In this document: one piece after another, positions 1 through 7,004 of the stretch | How positions within the stretch are numbered: position 1 is the stretch's first letter | How the letters are laid out: the number at the start of each line of letters is the position of its first letter | Origin: Candidatus Sumerlaeota bacterium | GTDB lineage: Bacteria; Sumerlaeota; Sumerlaeia; MVZB01; JAJFLK01 | Reading direction: 5' to 3' | DNA: 10,511 nt | Assembly: GCA_021772735.1 (NCBI GenBank) | Contig: JAJFLK010000262.1 | Span: forward strand, 1-10,511 | Translations under genes and position numbers: made by a program | Notes under the pieces: model-generated | Database searches by the model: none | What the model was told of the DNA's origin: nothing | The model's input: the letters and a program-made list of their open reading frames with translations, nothing else

Positions 1-510
1 CTCGGCCGAGGGGCCGGCATAGAGCCACGGCACAATTCCGCCGATGGCGACGCGATCGCGCTGCGCGAACAAGGAGGACGCGCCCCCGGCGCGATGACTC
101 AACTTGCCCGTCTCGCCCATATCCGGCGGACCGACGATGAATGGCTCGGATGAATTTTTTTCCTCAACCGACTCGAAAATTTCAAAAGGCGAGGCCGTGG
201 ACCACGTCTTGTCCTCGGCCTCGAACGGTTCGGCCATTTGCACGAGGAGCGCGTCGGGAAAATCGCGCGTGAGTCTGTCCCAGGCCCGCGCCGGAGCGTC
301 GCCCTGACCGATGCCCTCAACCACCTCAACTGCCAGACGCGGCTCCATCCAATCGATCTCCACGCCTCGGACCCGCAAGCCGACCGGCACGAACTCCTCG
401 CCCGGGATATCTTCAATCAAGCTAACGCCGGGCGGGAAGCTCGGCTCCCCCGATCGCCCGGTCTGCTGCGCGTCTGCGTGCGGGGCCGCAAGGCATAGCA
501 GCGCGACCAT
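1..510 (-). CDS. Secreted protein of unknown function, N-terminal part (runs off left edge)
   Basis: The minus-strand frame is open for 170 codons from the ATG at 510 to the left edge, so the C-terminus is missing. Codons are strongly GC-ending, as in the neighbouring genes, which supports real coding. The N-terminus is a signal peptide: a hydrophobic run (LLIMVALLCLAAP) followed by a likely cleavage site after ADA, then QQ. This predicts export to the periplasm or cell surface. The mature part is acidic and rich in Glu, Pro and Gly (for example EDIPGEEFVPVG, VEIDWMEPRLAVEVVEG), with no motif I recognise. The start is uncertain. The ATG at 510 has no Shine-Dalgarno and gives a short, uncharged signal peptide. 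An in-frame TTG at 558 has AAAGG 7 bases upstream and adds 16 residues including an Arg, giving a more normal signal peptide. The gene is divergent from engB and shares a 185-base spacer with it. Function unknown; I do not assign one. Confidence 0.7.
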   Translation of the reverse strand, partial: MVALLCLAAPHADAQQTGRSGEPSFPPGVSLIEDIPGEEFVPVGLRVRGVEIDWMEPRLAVEVVEGIGQGDAPARAWDRLTRDFPDALLVQMAEPFEAEDKTWSTASPFEIFESVEEKNSSEPFIVGPPDMGETGKLSHRAGGASSLFAQRDRVAIGGIVPWLYAGPSAE

Positions 511-565
511 AATGAGAAGTGAGGACTGGGTTCGATGGGCGAGATGCAAGAGGAACAAGACGAAA

Positions 566-570
566 CCTTT
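566..570 (-). promoter_or_regulatory. Candidate ribosome binding site for a TTG start at 558
   Basis: Read on the minus strand this is AAAGG, 7 bases before an in-frame TTG at 558-556. The ATG at 510 has no comparable site. A weak sigma70-like pair lies upstream on the same strand: TTGTTC at 623-618 and GAAAAT at 600-595, 17-base spacer. Together they suggest the left-edge gene may start at 558. This is an inference from spacing alone. Confidence 0.35.
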
Positions 571-639
571 GCGAGCAGGTATGATCCGCTCTGGATTTTC
601 GACGTTGAACTTTATCAGAACAACCCGGAAATTGGCGAC

Positions 640-658
640 TGCGCGTTTTTTTCGCGCA
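640..658. other. Hairpin with a seven-T loop in the engB leader
   Basis: TGCGCG (640-645) and CGCGCA (653-658) are perfect inverted complements around a run of seven T. This gives a 6-bp all-GC-type stem with a T7 loop (A7 on the other strand). It lies 38 bases before the engB start, inside the divergent spacer. A role in transcript stability or local termination is possible but not shown. The rest of the spacer (511-695) holds no gene I can support. Confidence 0.3.
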
Positions 659-695
659 TCTCGTTTCCCATCCCCAACCGCAGACCCCACGCCCC

Positions 696-1301
696 ATGAA
701 AATCGATCTGACTAAAGCAGAATTCATGCGCGAGATCACGCGCGTCGATCAGGCGCCCACGCCTCCACGCCCGACAATCTGCTTCGCGGGGCGCTCGAAC
801 GTCGGCAAGTCAACGCTTCTGAATTCGCTCGTCAAGAAGAAGGGTCTGGCCCGCACCTCATCCACGCCCGGCCGGACGCAAGCGATCATCTATTTCGACG
901 TCGATGAAAAACTCCATTTTGTCGATCTGCCGGGATATGGATACGCAAAGGCTCCGGAGAAAGTTCGACTCCAGTGGGGTCCGATGGTCGAGCGTTTCCT
1001 CAAGGGCGCCGAAGACCTTCGGCTGGTCATCGTCATTCTCGACGCGCGCCGCACGCCCAGCCCCGAGGATCTCCAGCTCGTTCAATGGCTCGAACAGGCC
1101 GATTCGCCATATATCTTCGCCCTGACCAAGACGGACAAGCTCACGAAGAAGAAGCTCGCCGCCCAGATCGAAGCCAACCGCAAGGCGCTGGGGCTAGAAG
1201 GGAGCGACGGGTTGATTCCGTTTTCCTCGCAGACCGGCCGGGGGCGGAACGAACTGATCAGCGTGATCCTCGGCACCATCGAAGACGGAGGCGGCAAATG
1301 A
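696..1301 (+). CDS. engB: Ribosome biogenesis GTP-binding protein EngB (YihA/YsxC)
   Basis: TRAFAC-class GTPase of the EngB family, which acts in the cytoplasm in assembly of the large ribosomal subunit. At 201 residues it is the usual family length. The G motifs are in order. G1 is GRSNVGKST at residues 32-40. The switch I region, STPGRTQ at 56-62, carries the family's conserved Thr. G3 is DLPGYGYAK at 77-85, the classic EngB form. G4 is TKTDK at 144-148, giving guanine specificity, and G5 is SSQTGRG at 177-183. All nucleotide-binding residues are present, so it should be active. The ATG at 696 has no clear Shine-Dalgarno, but the N-terminus aligns well with family proteins (short lead, then the first beta strand PTICFAGRSN). 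The last codons overlap the ATG of the next gene by ATGA, so the two are co-transcribed and probably translationally coupled. Confidence 0.97.
   Translation: MKIDLTKAEFMREITRVDQAPTPPRPTICFAGRSNVGKSTLLNSLVKKKGLARTSSTPGRTQAIIYFDVDEKLHFVDLPGYGYAKAPEKVRLQWGPMVERFLKGAEDLRLVIVILDARRTPSPEDLQLVQWLEQADSPYIFALTKTDKLTKKKLAAQIEANRKALGLEGSDGLIPFSSQTGRGRNELISVILGTIEDGGGK
1287..1291 (+). promoter_or_regulatory. Shine-Dalgarno fixing the start of the SDR gene
   Basis: GGAGG lies inside the end of engB, 6 bases before the ATG at 1298. It supports this start over the upstream in-frame ATG at 974, which lies deep inside engB and would add sequence with no SDR character. Confidence 0.7.
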
Positions 1302-2212
1302 CGCGCGGTACGCTGCTCGTCACCGGCGCCGGGAGCCATACGGGCCGGCGCGCCGTGCGCCGCCTGCTCGCCGAGGACCGGCACCTGAAGCTCATCACCC
1401 GCGATCCCGAGGGGCTCGGGCAGATCTTACGGCCCGAAGAAGATCTGACCCTTGGGGGAAATCCATCCCAGGCGTCTTACGAAACGTTCGCCGCAGATCT
1501 TGCTGATGCGTCGTGCGTCGCGGCACTGGCCGATGCCGCGCGGGGCTGCGACGCCGTTGTTCACATCGCGCATATCGGGTTCGCCGAAACGATGGTCCGT
1601 GTTTGTCGGGAAGCCGGCGTTAGCCGCCTCATCTGCATCTCCTCGACGCGCCGCTTTACGCGCTTTCCTGATGCGACCGCGCAGCGCGTCATCGATGGCG
1701 AGAAGTGCGTTACGGATTCCAATGCATCCGACCTCAACACCACTATCCTGCGTCCGACGATGATTTATGGGGACGAGGGGGACAACAATCTCGCACGGGT
1801 TGCCCGGTGGCTGGAGCGCCGCCGATGGATGCCGCTCGTGCGCGGGGGTCGGAATCTCGTCCAGCCGATATTCGTCGATGACCTGGTCGAGGCCATCATC
1901 CGCGCGGTCGACCGGCCCGAGGCAACCGGCCGCCGCGCGCTCACGCTCGCCGGGCCCGAAGCGATCACCTGGAGAGCGATGATCGAAGCCGTCGGCATAG
2001 CAATCGACCGCCCGGTCCGCTGGATTCCTCTCCCCTTCTCGCTGGTGCTTGCAGCGGCTGCCCTCGCCCAGATTTTCCCTGGGCGTCCCGTCGCCACCAC
2101 AGCGCAAGTCCGTCGCTTGCTCGAAGACAAGGCCTTCGATATTGACGAAGCCACCGAAGCGCTGGGAGGCTGGCGGCCCCGATCGCTTCGGGATGGGCTC
2201 GAACTTAAATAA
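1298..2212 (+). CDS. Atypical NAD(P)-binding SDR-family protein (NmrA/NDUFA9-like)
   Basis: 304-residue Rossmann-fold protein. The dinucleotide-binding loop TGAGSHTG is at residues 9-16 at the extreme N-terminus, as expected for an extended or atypical SDR. DAVVHIAH (85-92) matches the strand-4 region and LRPTMIYGDEGDN (151-163) the conserved post-active-site LRP-IYG segment. A conserved QPIFVDDLVEAI follows at 189-200. The usual catalytic Tyr-x-x-x-Lys is absent. Where it should fall, before GEK at 134-136, the sequence reads FPDATAQRVID, with Thr and Val in place of Tyr and Lys. This points to a binding or sensing role, or an altered chemistry, rather than a classical dehydrogenase. A hydrophobic stretch near 246-260 (SLVLAAAALAQIF) could contact the membrane, as in NDUFA9-like proteins. 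It follows engB with a 4-base overlap and its own GGAGG, so it is in the same operon. Substrate unknown. Confidence 0.85.
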   Translation: MTRGTLLVTGAGSHTGRRAVRRLLAEDRHLKLITRDPEGLGQILRPEEDLTLGGNPSQASYETFAADLADASCVAALADAARGCDAVVHIAHIGFAETMVRVCREAGVSRLICISSTRRFTRFPDATAQRVIDGEKCVTDSNASDLNTTILRPTMIYGDEGDNNLARVARWLERRRWMPLVRGGRNLVQPIFVDDLVEAIIRAVDRPEATGRRALTLAGPEAITWRAMIEAVGIAIDRPVRWIPLPFSLVLAAAALAQIFPGRPVATTAQVRRLLEDKAFDIDEATEALGGWRPRSLRDGLELK

Positions 2213-2229
2213 ATCAGCGGTTAGTTAAT

Positions 2230-2859
2230 ATGGATGATCGATCAGCAAAGCTAAAGCTGTGGGGCAAGACAATCGGCCGTTGGGTGGATCGAACAGTATT
2301 CATCTCCGCCCTGATCACTCTTCTTATACTGTCACTGATCTTTGCCCCCATATACCGCAGGGAAGTTCGCAAGACCAAAGCTGCCCACGCGATATCGGCG
2401 ACGGGCACGGTGGCATGGGTCTGCACGATTGCGCGAAACAATGATCCATCGATGGAGGAGGCCGACCTAAGCGCTCTTCTCAATTCCCCTGAGGTATACA
2501 AATCGGGAATCTCCTCGCTTCGCACCGATGATGACCTGCATCGAGTCTATGATGTCTTCAGTCGCGGGGATGGCCCGGAGGCGAAGCGCCTCCTGTTCGC
2601 CTTGCCCTCGGGGACAAGCGGATACAAATATCGCAAGTTCAATCGCGATCCCATATCACTCTTCGCCGGCGAGGGCTGGTTCTATGCAATCTCAGTGGGG
2701 CCGGACCGAACGGCTCAGCTTACCCGCGAAGATATCGTAAAATATGCATCCGAACCAGACGGACCGAACGAAGCTTTCGTGTCTAAAATCTACGATCCGA
2801 CGAACGGCGCTGTCTCGGCGGGCGATATCGTCTGGGGAAGTGAAGGGCGAATCTTTTGA
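2230..2859 (+). CDS. Membrane-anchored protein with pseudopilin-G-like C-terminal domain
   Basis: 209 residues. The N-terminal 20 residues are basic, followed by one membrane segment at about 23-40 (VFISALITLLILSLIFAP), then RREVRK, so the bulk is probably outside the cytoplasm. No prepilin peptidase site (Gly before Phe-x-x-x-x-Glu) is seen. The last about 60 residues resemble the soluble end of type II secretion protein G/pseudopilin-like proteins: GWFYAISVGPDR (149-160), then YDPTNGAVSAGDIV (188-201). This resemblance is from memory of the family and is not proven. Codon use differs from the neighbours, with more ATA, AGG, CTA and TCA, and local GC is lower, which hints at a different origin or weaker selection. 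The start at 2230 has only a weak upstream site, 17 bases after the SDR stop. Function unknown; candidate roles are a secretion or surface accessory. Confidence 0.7.
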   Translation: MDDRSAKLKLWGKTIGRWVDRTVFISALITLLILSLIFAPIYRREVRKTKAAHAISATGTVAWVCTIARNNDPSMEEADLSALLNSPEVYKSGISSLRTDDDLHRVYDVFSRGDGPEAKRLLFALPSGTSGYKYRKFNRDPISLFAGEGWFYAISVGPDRTAQLTREDIVKYASEPDGPNEAFVSKIYDPTNGAVSAGDIVWGSEGRIF

Positions 2860-2951
2860 ATGGGGGGAGTCCGTTTCGCCAGGCCCAGTTACGTATCGAC
2901 TTTGCATCCATTGAACATTTGCTTCGCAGCCCGAATAGTAGAAACTCTGCC

Positions 2952-4337
2952 ATGATCCGTGCCGAATCACTTTCCAAGCGATACTGGATTTACAACCGGC
3001 CTTACCAGCGCATGGCGGACTGGTTCACGCCGGGTTCGACCAGACGCGGGCGTGAGTTCTGGGCGCTACGCAACGTGAGCTTCGAGATCGAGCCCGGCAC
3101 GTCGCTGGGCGTCGTCGGCGTGAACGGCGCGGGCAAATCCACGCTCCTCAAATTGCTCACCGGAACGAGCGTCCCGACTTCCGGAACGTTCTCGGTCCGG
3201 GGGCGTGTCTCCGCGCTGCTCGAGCTGGGCCTGGGTTTTCATCCCGAGTTCACCGGGCGCGAAAACATCGCTCTGAACGGGAAGTTCTCAGGCCTCGGAG
3301 CGGGCGAGCTGGATTCCAAATCGCCCTGGATCATCGACTTCTCCGAACTTGGCGACTTCATCGATCAGCCTCTGCGGACGTATTCATCGGGCATGCAGAT
3401 GCGCCTGGCGTTCGCCATTGCGGCGGCCGTCGAACCCGAAGTGCTCATCATCGACGAGGCCCTTTCGGTCGGCGATCTGCACTTCCAGCACAAGTGCCTC
3501 CAGCGTATTCGCGAGTTTCACGAGCAGGGAGTCACTGTGCTGTTCGTCAGCCACGACCCGGCGCTGGTCAAGAGTTTCTGCACCGAGGCGATTCTTCTGG
3601 ATGAAGGCCTCTTGATCGACCGGGGAACGCCGAGCGATGTGCTCGATTATTACACGGCGCTGCTCGCCGAGAAACATCGGGGCGAGGATTCACGCGTGCG
3701 CATCCTGCGCCCGGCGGCGGCGGTCGACTCGGATAACGCGGAACAAGAAGCCGAAAAAAAGACCGTGCCCGAAGCAGGCGAAAAAAACGCCGCGACAGCG
3801 GCGACTCATACGTTCGATACGCTCGCCGGCCACCGCGCGGGTAACTTCGAAGCCGTGATAACCCGGGTCGAGATCCGGGCTCCGGGTCACGGCGGCAACG
3901 CATCGATCGTGACCTGCGGGCAGAGCGTTGCCATCTCGGTTCGGGCCGTCGCCTTCGAGGCGCTCCCCGCCCCGACCATCGGCATCATGATTAAGGATCG
4001 GCTTGGCAGCGAAATTTTCGGCACGAACACGGCAATACGTGATCGTCCGATCGGCCCGGTTGAAGCGGGCAAGGCCGTCGAGGTCGAGTTCCGCGCGCCG
4101 ATGAACCTGGGGCCGGGGCTTTACTCTGTCACGGCCGCCGTTCACCAGGGCGATTCGCATACCGAGACCTGCTACGACTGGATCGAGCACGCGGCGACGT
4201 TCCAGATTCTCCCCTCGCCCACCGACCGCTTTACCGGCGCGGCGCGGCTTGAGACCCAAGTCTCACACCAGATCGAACCGGCAGCGGCCGAGGAAATTGA
4301 ATCGGTTCAAGGGCTGCGCGAGAACGTCGGCGACTGA
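2952..4337 (+). CDS. Wzt-like ABC transporter ATPase for polysaccharide export, with C-terminal carbohydrate-binding-type domain
   Basis: 461-residue ATPase of the O-antigen/teichoic-acid exporter family. The nucleotide-binding domain covers about 1-245, with the family-typical start SLSKRYWIYNRPYQR and FWALRNVSFEIEPG. Walker A is VNGAGKST at 57-64. The signature motif YSSGMQMRL is at 144-152, and the ‘S-GM-MRL’ form is characteristic of Wzt/TagH. Walker B plus catalytic Glu is EVLIIDEAL at 163-171, and the switch His is H201 in VSHD. A charged Ala/Glu-rich linker at about 252-285 leads to a beta-rich domain at about 297-420, which corresponds to the Wzt C-terminal domain. In known members that domain recognises the capped glycan to be exported. 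The ATG at 2952 was preferred because the extension to the TTG at 2856 does not look like the family. No clear Shine-Dalgarno is present. The partner permease (Wzm) is not in this window. Both immediate neighbours are unrelated, so it looks like an orphan unless the permease lies elsewhere. Confidence 0.9.
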   Translation: MIRAESLSKRYWIYNRPYQRMADWFTPGSTRRGREFWALRNVSFEIEPGTSLGVVGVNGAGKSTLLKLLTGTSVPTSGTFSVRGRVSALLELGLGFHPEFTGRENIALNGKFSGLGAGELDSKSPWIIDFSELGDFIDQPLRTYSSGMQMRLAFAIAAAVEPEVLIIDEALSVGDLHFQHKCLQRIREFHEQGVTVLFVSHDPALVKSFCTEAILLDEGLLIDRGTPSDVLDYYTALLAEKHRGEDSRVRILRPAAAVDSDNAEQEAEKKTVPEAGEKNAATAATHTFDTLAGHRAGNFEAVITRVEIRAPGHGGNASIVTCGQSVAISVRAVAFEALPAPTIGIMIKDRLGSEIFGTNTAIRDRPIGPVEAGKAVEVEFRAPMNLGPGLYSVTAAVHQGDSHTETCYDWIEHAATFQILPSPTDRFTGAARLETQVSHQIEPAAAEEIESVQGLRENVGD

Positions 4338-4403
4338 GAATACGAGTTGATCCACGGCAAAAGTCGTGGCCAGAATACACGTCAGATTTAATAAGCTGCA
4401 CCG

Positions 4404-4408
4404 AAAGG
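4404..4408 (+). promoter_or_regulatory. Shine-Dalgarno supporting a GTG start for the TPR protein
   Basis: AAAGG lies 9 bases upstream of GTG 4418-4420. The signal peptide begins directly at this GTG, so site and protein agree. The 80-base spacer before the gene also holds a short CCACG/CGTGG inverted repeat (4352-4356 and 4365-4369) with no T tract; I do not call it a terminator. Confidence 0.5.
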
Positions 4409-4417
4409 TGGCCCATT

Positions 4418-6049
4418 GTGCTCAATTCCACGAGACAGACTCCGACGCGTGTCGCCGTGCTGGTCTTAATCTGCGCGCTCGCGCTAAGCACGACCGCCGG
4501 GGCCGACGATAATCTACTCGGCAAGATCGATTTCCCGAACTCGGGTCCACCCGAAGCCCAGGCCGACTTCATAATCGGCGTGCTTAACATGCACAACTTT
4601 GAATACGAAGAGGCGAACGCGGCGTTCGCGCGCGCTCGCGAGATCGCCCCCGATTTCGCCATGGCCTATTGGGGCGAGGCGATGACCTACCACCAATCGC
4701 TCTGGGGCAGGCAATCCCGCAACGCGGCCCGCGAAGCCCTCCGGCGGCTCGGCCGCACGCCCGCCGAGCGAGCCGCCAAAGCGCCGACTCAACGCGAGAA
4801 AGATTACCTGGACGCGGTCGAAGCACTCTTTGGAGAGACCGAGGCGACAAGGGAACTGCCGAAATACGAACGAGATATCCTCTATCGTGACGCGATGCGC
4901 CGCATGCACGAGACGTATCCAGACGACCTCGAAGCCACGGCGTTCTACGGCCTGTCGATTCTGACCGTCGGGAGCGTCAAACGCGATTACCCGGTATTCA
5001 TGCAGGCCGCAGCTGTTTTGACCGAAGTCTGGGATGCCAATCGGATGCATCCCGGCGGGGCTCACTATCTGATTCATTCCTATGATGATCCGGTCCACGC
5101 GGTGCTCGGGCTGCCGATGGCGCGCGCGTATTCGAAGATCGCGCCCTCGGCGGCTCACGCGCAGCACATGGTCTCGCATATTTTTTCAGCTCTCGGCATG
5201 TGGGATGACCTGGTGGGCGCGAATGAAACGGCCGCCGGATTGGAGTTTGATATCCTCGGCGGCAAGGAAGACCGAACTCGCCCGGCCTCGCATTACGTCT
5301 ATTGGCTCCAGTACGGCTATTTGCAGCAGGGCCGCCAAGCGCCGGCCGAAGCGCTTATGAGGACCGCCCGCGAGCGATTGGAAGCTAATCCAATGCCGAA
5401 CGAAATCGCGTACTATGGCGCGATGTTTGCGCGATATCTGATCGACACCGAAGATTGGGAATCCGGCGCCGAGTGGGCCGCGCCCGAGGGCGTTGAGATC
5501 CCCGGCGCCCACTACGCATTTTCACGCGCGGTTGCCGCGATCAAGCTGGGCGACCTCAAGACTGCGCGGGAGCATGCCGGCGGCCTGCAAGCCGGCGGAG
5601 GAGGAAACCCGGAGGTCGCGCTCGATGAGGGTGTTGTGGACGTTTTGCGAAAAGAACTCGAAGCTCTGTTCGCCCTTGCCGAGGGAGACGGAGCTGGAGC
5701 GGTGACGCTTTCGCGCGAGTCCGTTGAGGCCGAACTTGCGCTGCCCTTCCATTACGGTCCGCCGCGTGTCGTCAAGCCTTCCGCAGAATTACTGGGCGAT
5801 GTGCTCAGCGAACTGGGCGAGAACGACGAGGCCATAAACGCATACCAGGATCAGCTCACGCGAACTCCCCGACGCACGAACTCGCTTCTTGGGCTGGCGC
5901 GCGCCGCAACGGCCGCGGGTGATGGGGCGACCTCGACCGAGGCCTACCGTCAGCTCAAGACGATCTGGCACGAGGCCGACCCAATGCTGCCCGCGCTCGG
6001 CGAAGTTAAGGATTCCGCCCAAGGTACAGGCGAAGAAATCGGCGGCTGA
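4418..6049 (+). CDS. Secreted TPR protein with paired conserved histidine motifs
   Basis: 543-residue exported protein. The signal peptide covers residues 1-29: basic start with R6 and R11, hydrophobic VAVLVLICALAL, likely cut after TAGA. The first helical repeat, about 47-90, is TPR-like (NFEYEEANAAFARAREIAPDFAMAYWGEA). More TPR-like helices lie at about 305-340 and 465-525. Between them sits a distinctive pair of motifs: HPGGAHYLIHSYDDPVH at 211-227 and SAAHAQHMVSHIF at 244-256. Together they hold seven histidines (211, 216, 220, 227, 247, 250, 254). I recall this histidine pattern as conserved in a family of bacterial TPR proteins of unknown role. Metal or haem binding, or a packed structural core, are both possible. 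The start is GTG, backed by AAAGG. It follows the Wzt-like gene by 80 bases and converges on the DUF4097 gene 4 bases away. The copper/haem oxidoreductase lies one gene further on, which makes a shared periplasmic role attractive but unproven. Confidence 0.85.
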   Translation: MLNSTRQTPTRVAVLVLICALALSTTAGADDNLLGKIDFPNSGPPEAQADFIIGVLNMHNFEYEEANAAFARAREIAPDFAMAYWGEAMTYHQSLWGRQSRNAAREALRRLGRTPAERAAKAPTQREKDYLDAVEALFGETEATRELPKYERDILYRDAMRRMHETYPDDLEATAFYGLSILTVGSVKRDYPVFMQAAAVLTEVWDANRMHPGGAHYLIHSYDDPVHAVLGLPMARAYSKIAPSAAHAQHMVSHIFSALGMWDDLVGANETAAGLEFDILGGKEDRTRPASHYVYWLQYGYLQQGRQAPAEALMRTARERLEANPMPNEIAYYGAMFARYLIDTEDWESGAEWAAPEGVEIPGAHYAFSRAVAAIKLGDLKTAREHAGGLQAGGGGNPEVALDEGVVDVLRKELEALFALAEGDGAGAVTLSRESVEAELALPFHYGPPRVVKPSAELLGDVLSELGENDEAINAYQDQLTRTPRRTNSLLGLARAATAAGDGATSTEAYRQLKTIWHEADPMLPALGEVKDSAQGTGEEIGG

Positions 6050-6053
6050 CGTT

Positions 6054-6887
6054 TCAGATGTGATCGGCACGGCGCAGACGGATCGCGCCGTTTACGGTCT
6101 TGAGCGAGAGCCGGCCTCCGCCCTCGCCCACATGTCCGTGAGCGCTTCGGCCGACCCACCCCTTCTTGTGAATTGAGATAGGAAAGTCCGATGAGATGCG
6201 CCCGTGGACCGTCTTCGCGTTCACGGTGAAAGCTGCGTCGTGCGGCAGGTCGACCGAGACCCTGCCGTTGACCGTATGAAATTCAGTCGCGCCTTGCCAA
6301 TCCGACGAGCCGATGCGAGCGCGGATCGCCCCGTTGACCGTCGATGCGCGCGCGAGGCCCGCAGTGGAAATTTCGATCCGGCCGTTGACCGACGAAGCCT
6401 TGACCGCGCCATCGAGGTCGGTCGCGCTGACGGCGCCATTAACCGTGCGGGCGGCGAAGTCAACCCCCGCAGGAACCTGGACGACGAACCTGGCCTCCAC
6501 ATCATTGTTACGGACCTGCATGTGCCCGCCGCCACCGGGAAGGCATTGGTTGGGCTTCTCGCCCCTCGGCGTCGGATAGACGGCGCAGAATGTGACACCA
6601 CCGTCGTGCTTGATGACTTTGATCGGAACCGATTCGGGATCGCTCCGGCGCGCGGATTTAAAAACCTGAACCGAGGCAACATCTCCCTCGGCCGGGACCG
6701 CGCTGATTGAGCCATTGACGCCGTGGATCTCCAGCGTCCGTCCGGCGGCGATCTTGCCCGACCACTCGAAATCGGCCTGGTCCGATGCCGGGTCGTGCGC
6801 GCGGGCGCTCCCGAGCGCAATCGTGAGCAGCCCGACCAGGGCAAGCAGGGCGACCGGAACATTGGATGAAATTCTACTGGTGAACAT
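6054..6887 (-). CDS. Secreted DUF4097-type repeat protein (putative beta-helix)
   Basis: 277 residues from the chosen start. The signal peptide is at 1-30 (TSRISSN, then VALLALVGLLTIALG, cut after ARA). The mature protein carries repeated VNG turns: VNGSI at 57, VNGAV at 149, VNGRI at 167, VNGAI at 184, VNGRV at 206, VHGRI at 227 and VNGAI at 265. From 149 on most are spaced about 17-22 residues. This is typical of DUF4097/putative-adhesin proteins thought to form a beta-helix, in which each turn places a conserved Asn-Gly. C101 and C115 flank a Pro/Gly-rich insert and could form a disulfide. Many such proteins are envelope-stress or surface proteins; a specific role is not known here. An upstream in-frame ATG at 6893 is only one base from the GAGGGAG site, whereas 6887 has ideal spacing, so 6887 is preferred. 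The gene is divergent from the copper/haem gene and nearly abuts the TPR gene tail to tail. Confidence 0.87.
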   Translation of the reverse strand: MFTSRISSNVPVALLALVGLLTIALGSARAHDPASDQADFEWSGKIAAGRTLEIHGVNGSISAVPAEGDVASVQVFKSARRSDPESVPIKVIKHDGGVTFCAVYPTPRGEKPNQCLPGGGGHMQVRNNDVEARFVVQVPAGVDFAARTVNGAVSATDLDGAVKASSVNGRIEISTAGLARASTVNGAIRARIGSSDWQGATEFHTVNGRVSVDLPHDAAFTVNAKTVHGRISSDFPISIHKKGWVGRSAHGHVGEGGGRLSLKTVNGAIRLRRADHI

Positions 6888-6894
6888 GGACATT

Positions 6895-6901
6895 CTCCCT
6901 C
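6895..6901 (-). promoter_or_regulatory. Shine-Dalgarno that decides the DUF4097 protein start
   Basis: On the minus strand this reads GAGGGAG. It is 7 bases from the ATG at 6887 but only 1 base from the ATG at 6893. Ribosomes should therefore use the inner ATG, shortening the protein by two residues. Confidence 0.6.
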
Positions 6902-7004
6902 AACTGGGTTCGGCCGGGGCTCAAGCGGGGTGATCAGACAAGCGTATAGACCGAGCCGGCGGCGCCGTCTATTAAGAGACCACGAGGAGGCTTCATTGGT
7001 TTGG

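Noticed and set aside
422..739. Minus-strand open frame across the engB start
   Set aside because: It overlaps engB antisense and the left-edge gene in a different frame; the Cys/Arg-rich translation is not protein-like.
974..1297. N-terminal extension of the SDR gene from an ATG at 974
   Set aside because: It lies entirely inside engB in another frame, is Arg/Pro-rich shadow sequence, and GGAGG plus the Rossmann loop place the true start at 1298.
1427..2107. Long minus-strand open frame opposite the SDR gene
   Set aside because: GC-rich antisense shadow; the plus frame has recognisable family motifs and this one has none.
2856..2951. TTG start for the Wzt-like ATPase
   Set aside because: The 32-residue extension has no similarity to the family N-terminus, which begins naturally at the ATG at 2952.
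4352..4369. CCACG/CGTGG hairpin after the Wzt-like gene as a terminator
   Set aside because: Only a 5-bp stem, with no T tract following.
6204..6710. Plus-strand open frame opposite the VNG-repeat gene
   Set aside because: Arg/Asp-rich shadow of the repeat gene in a GC-rich region; no signal, motif or ribosome site.
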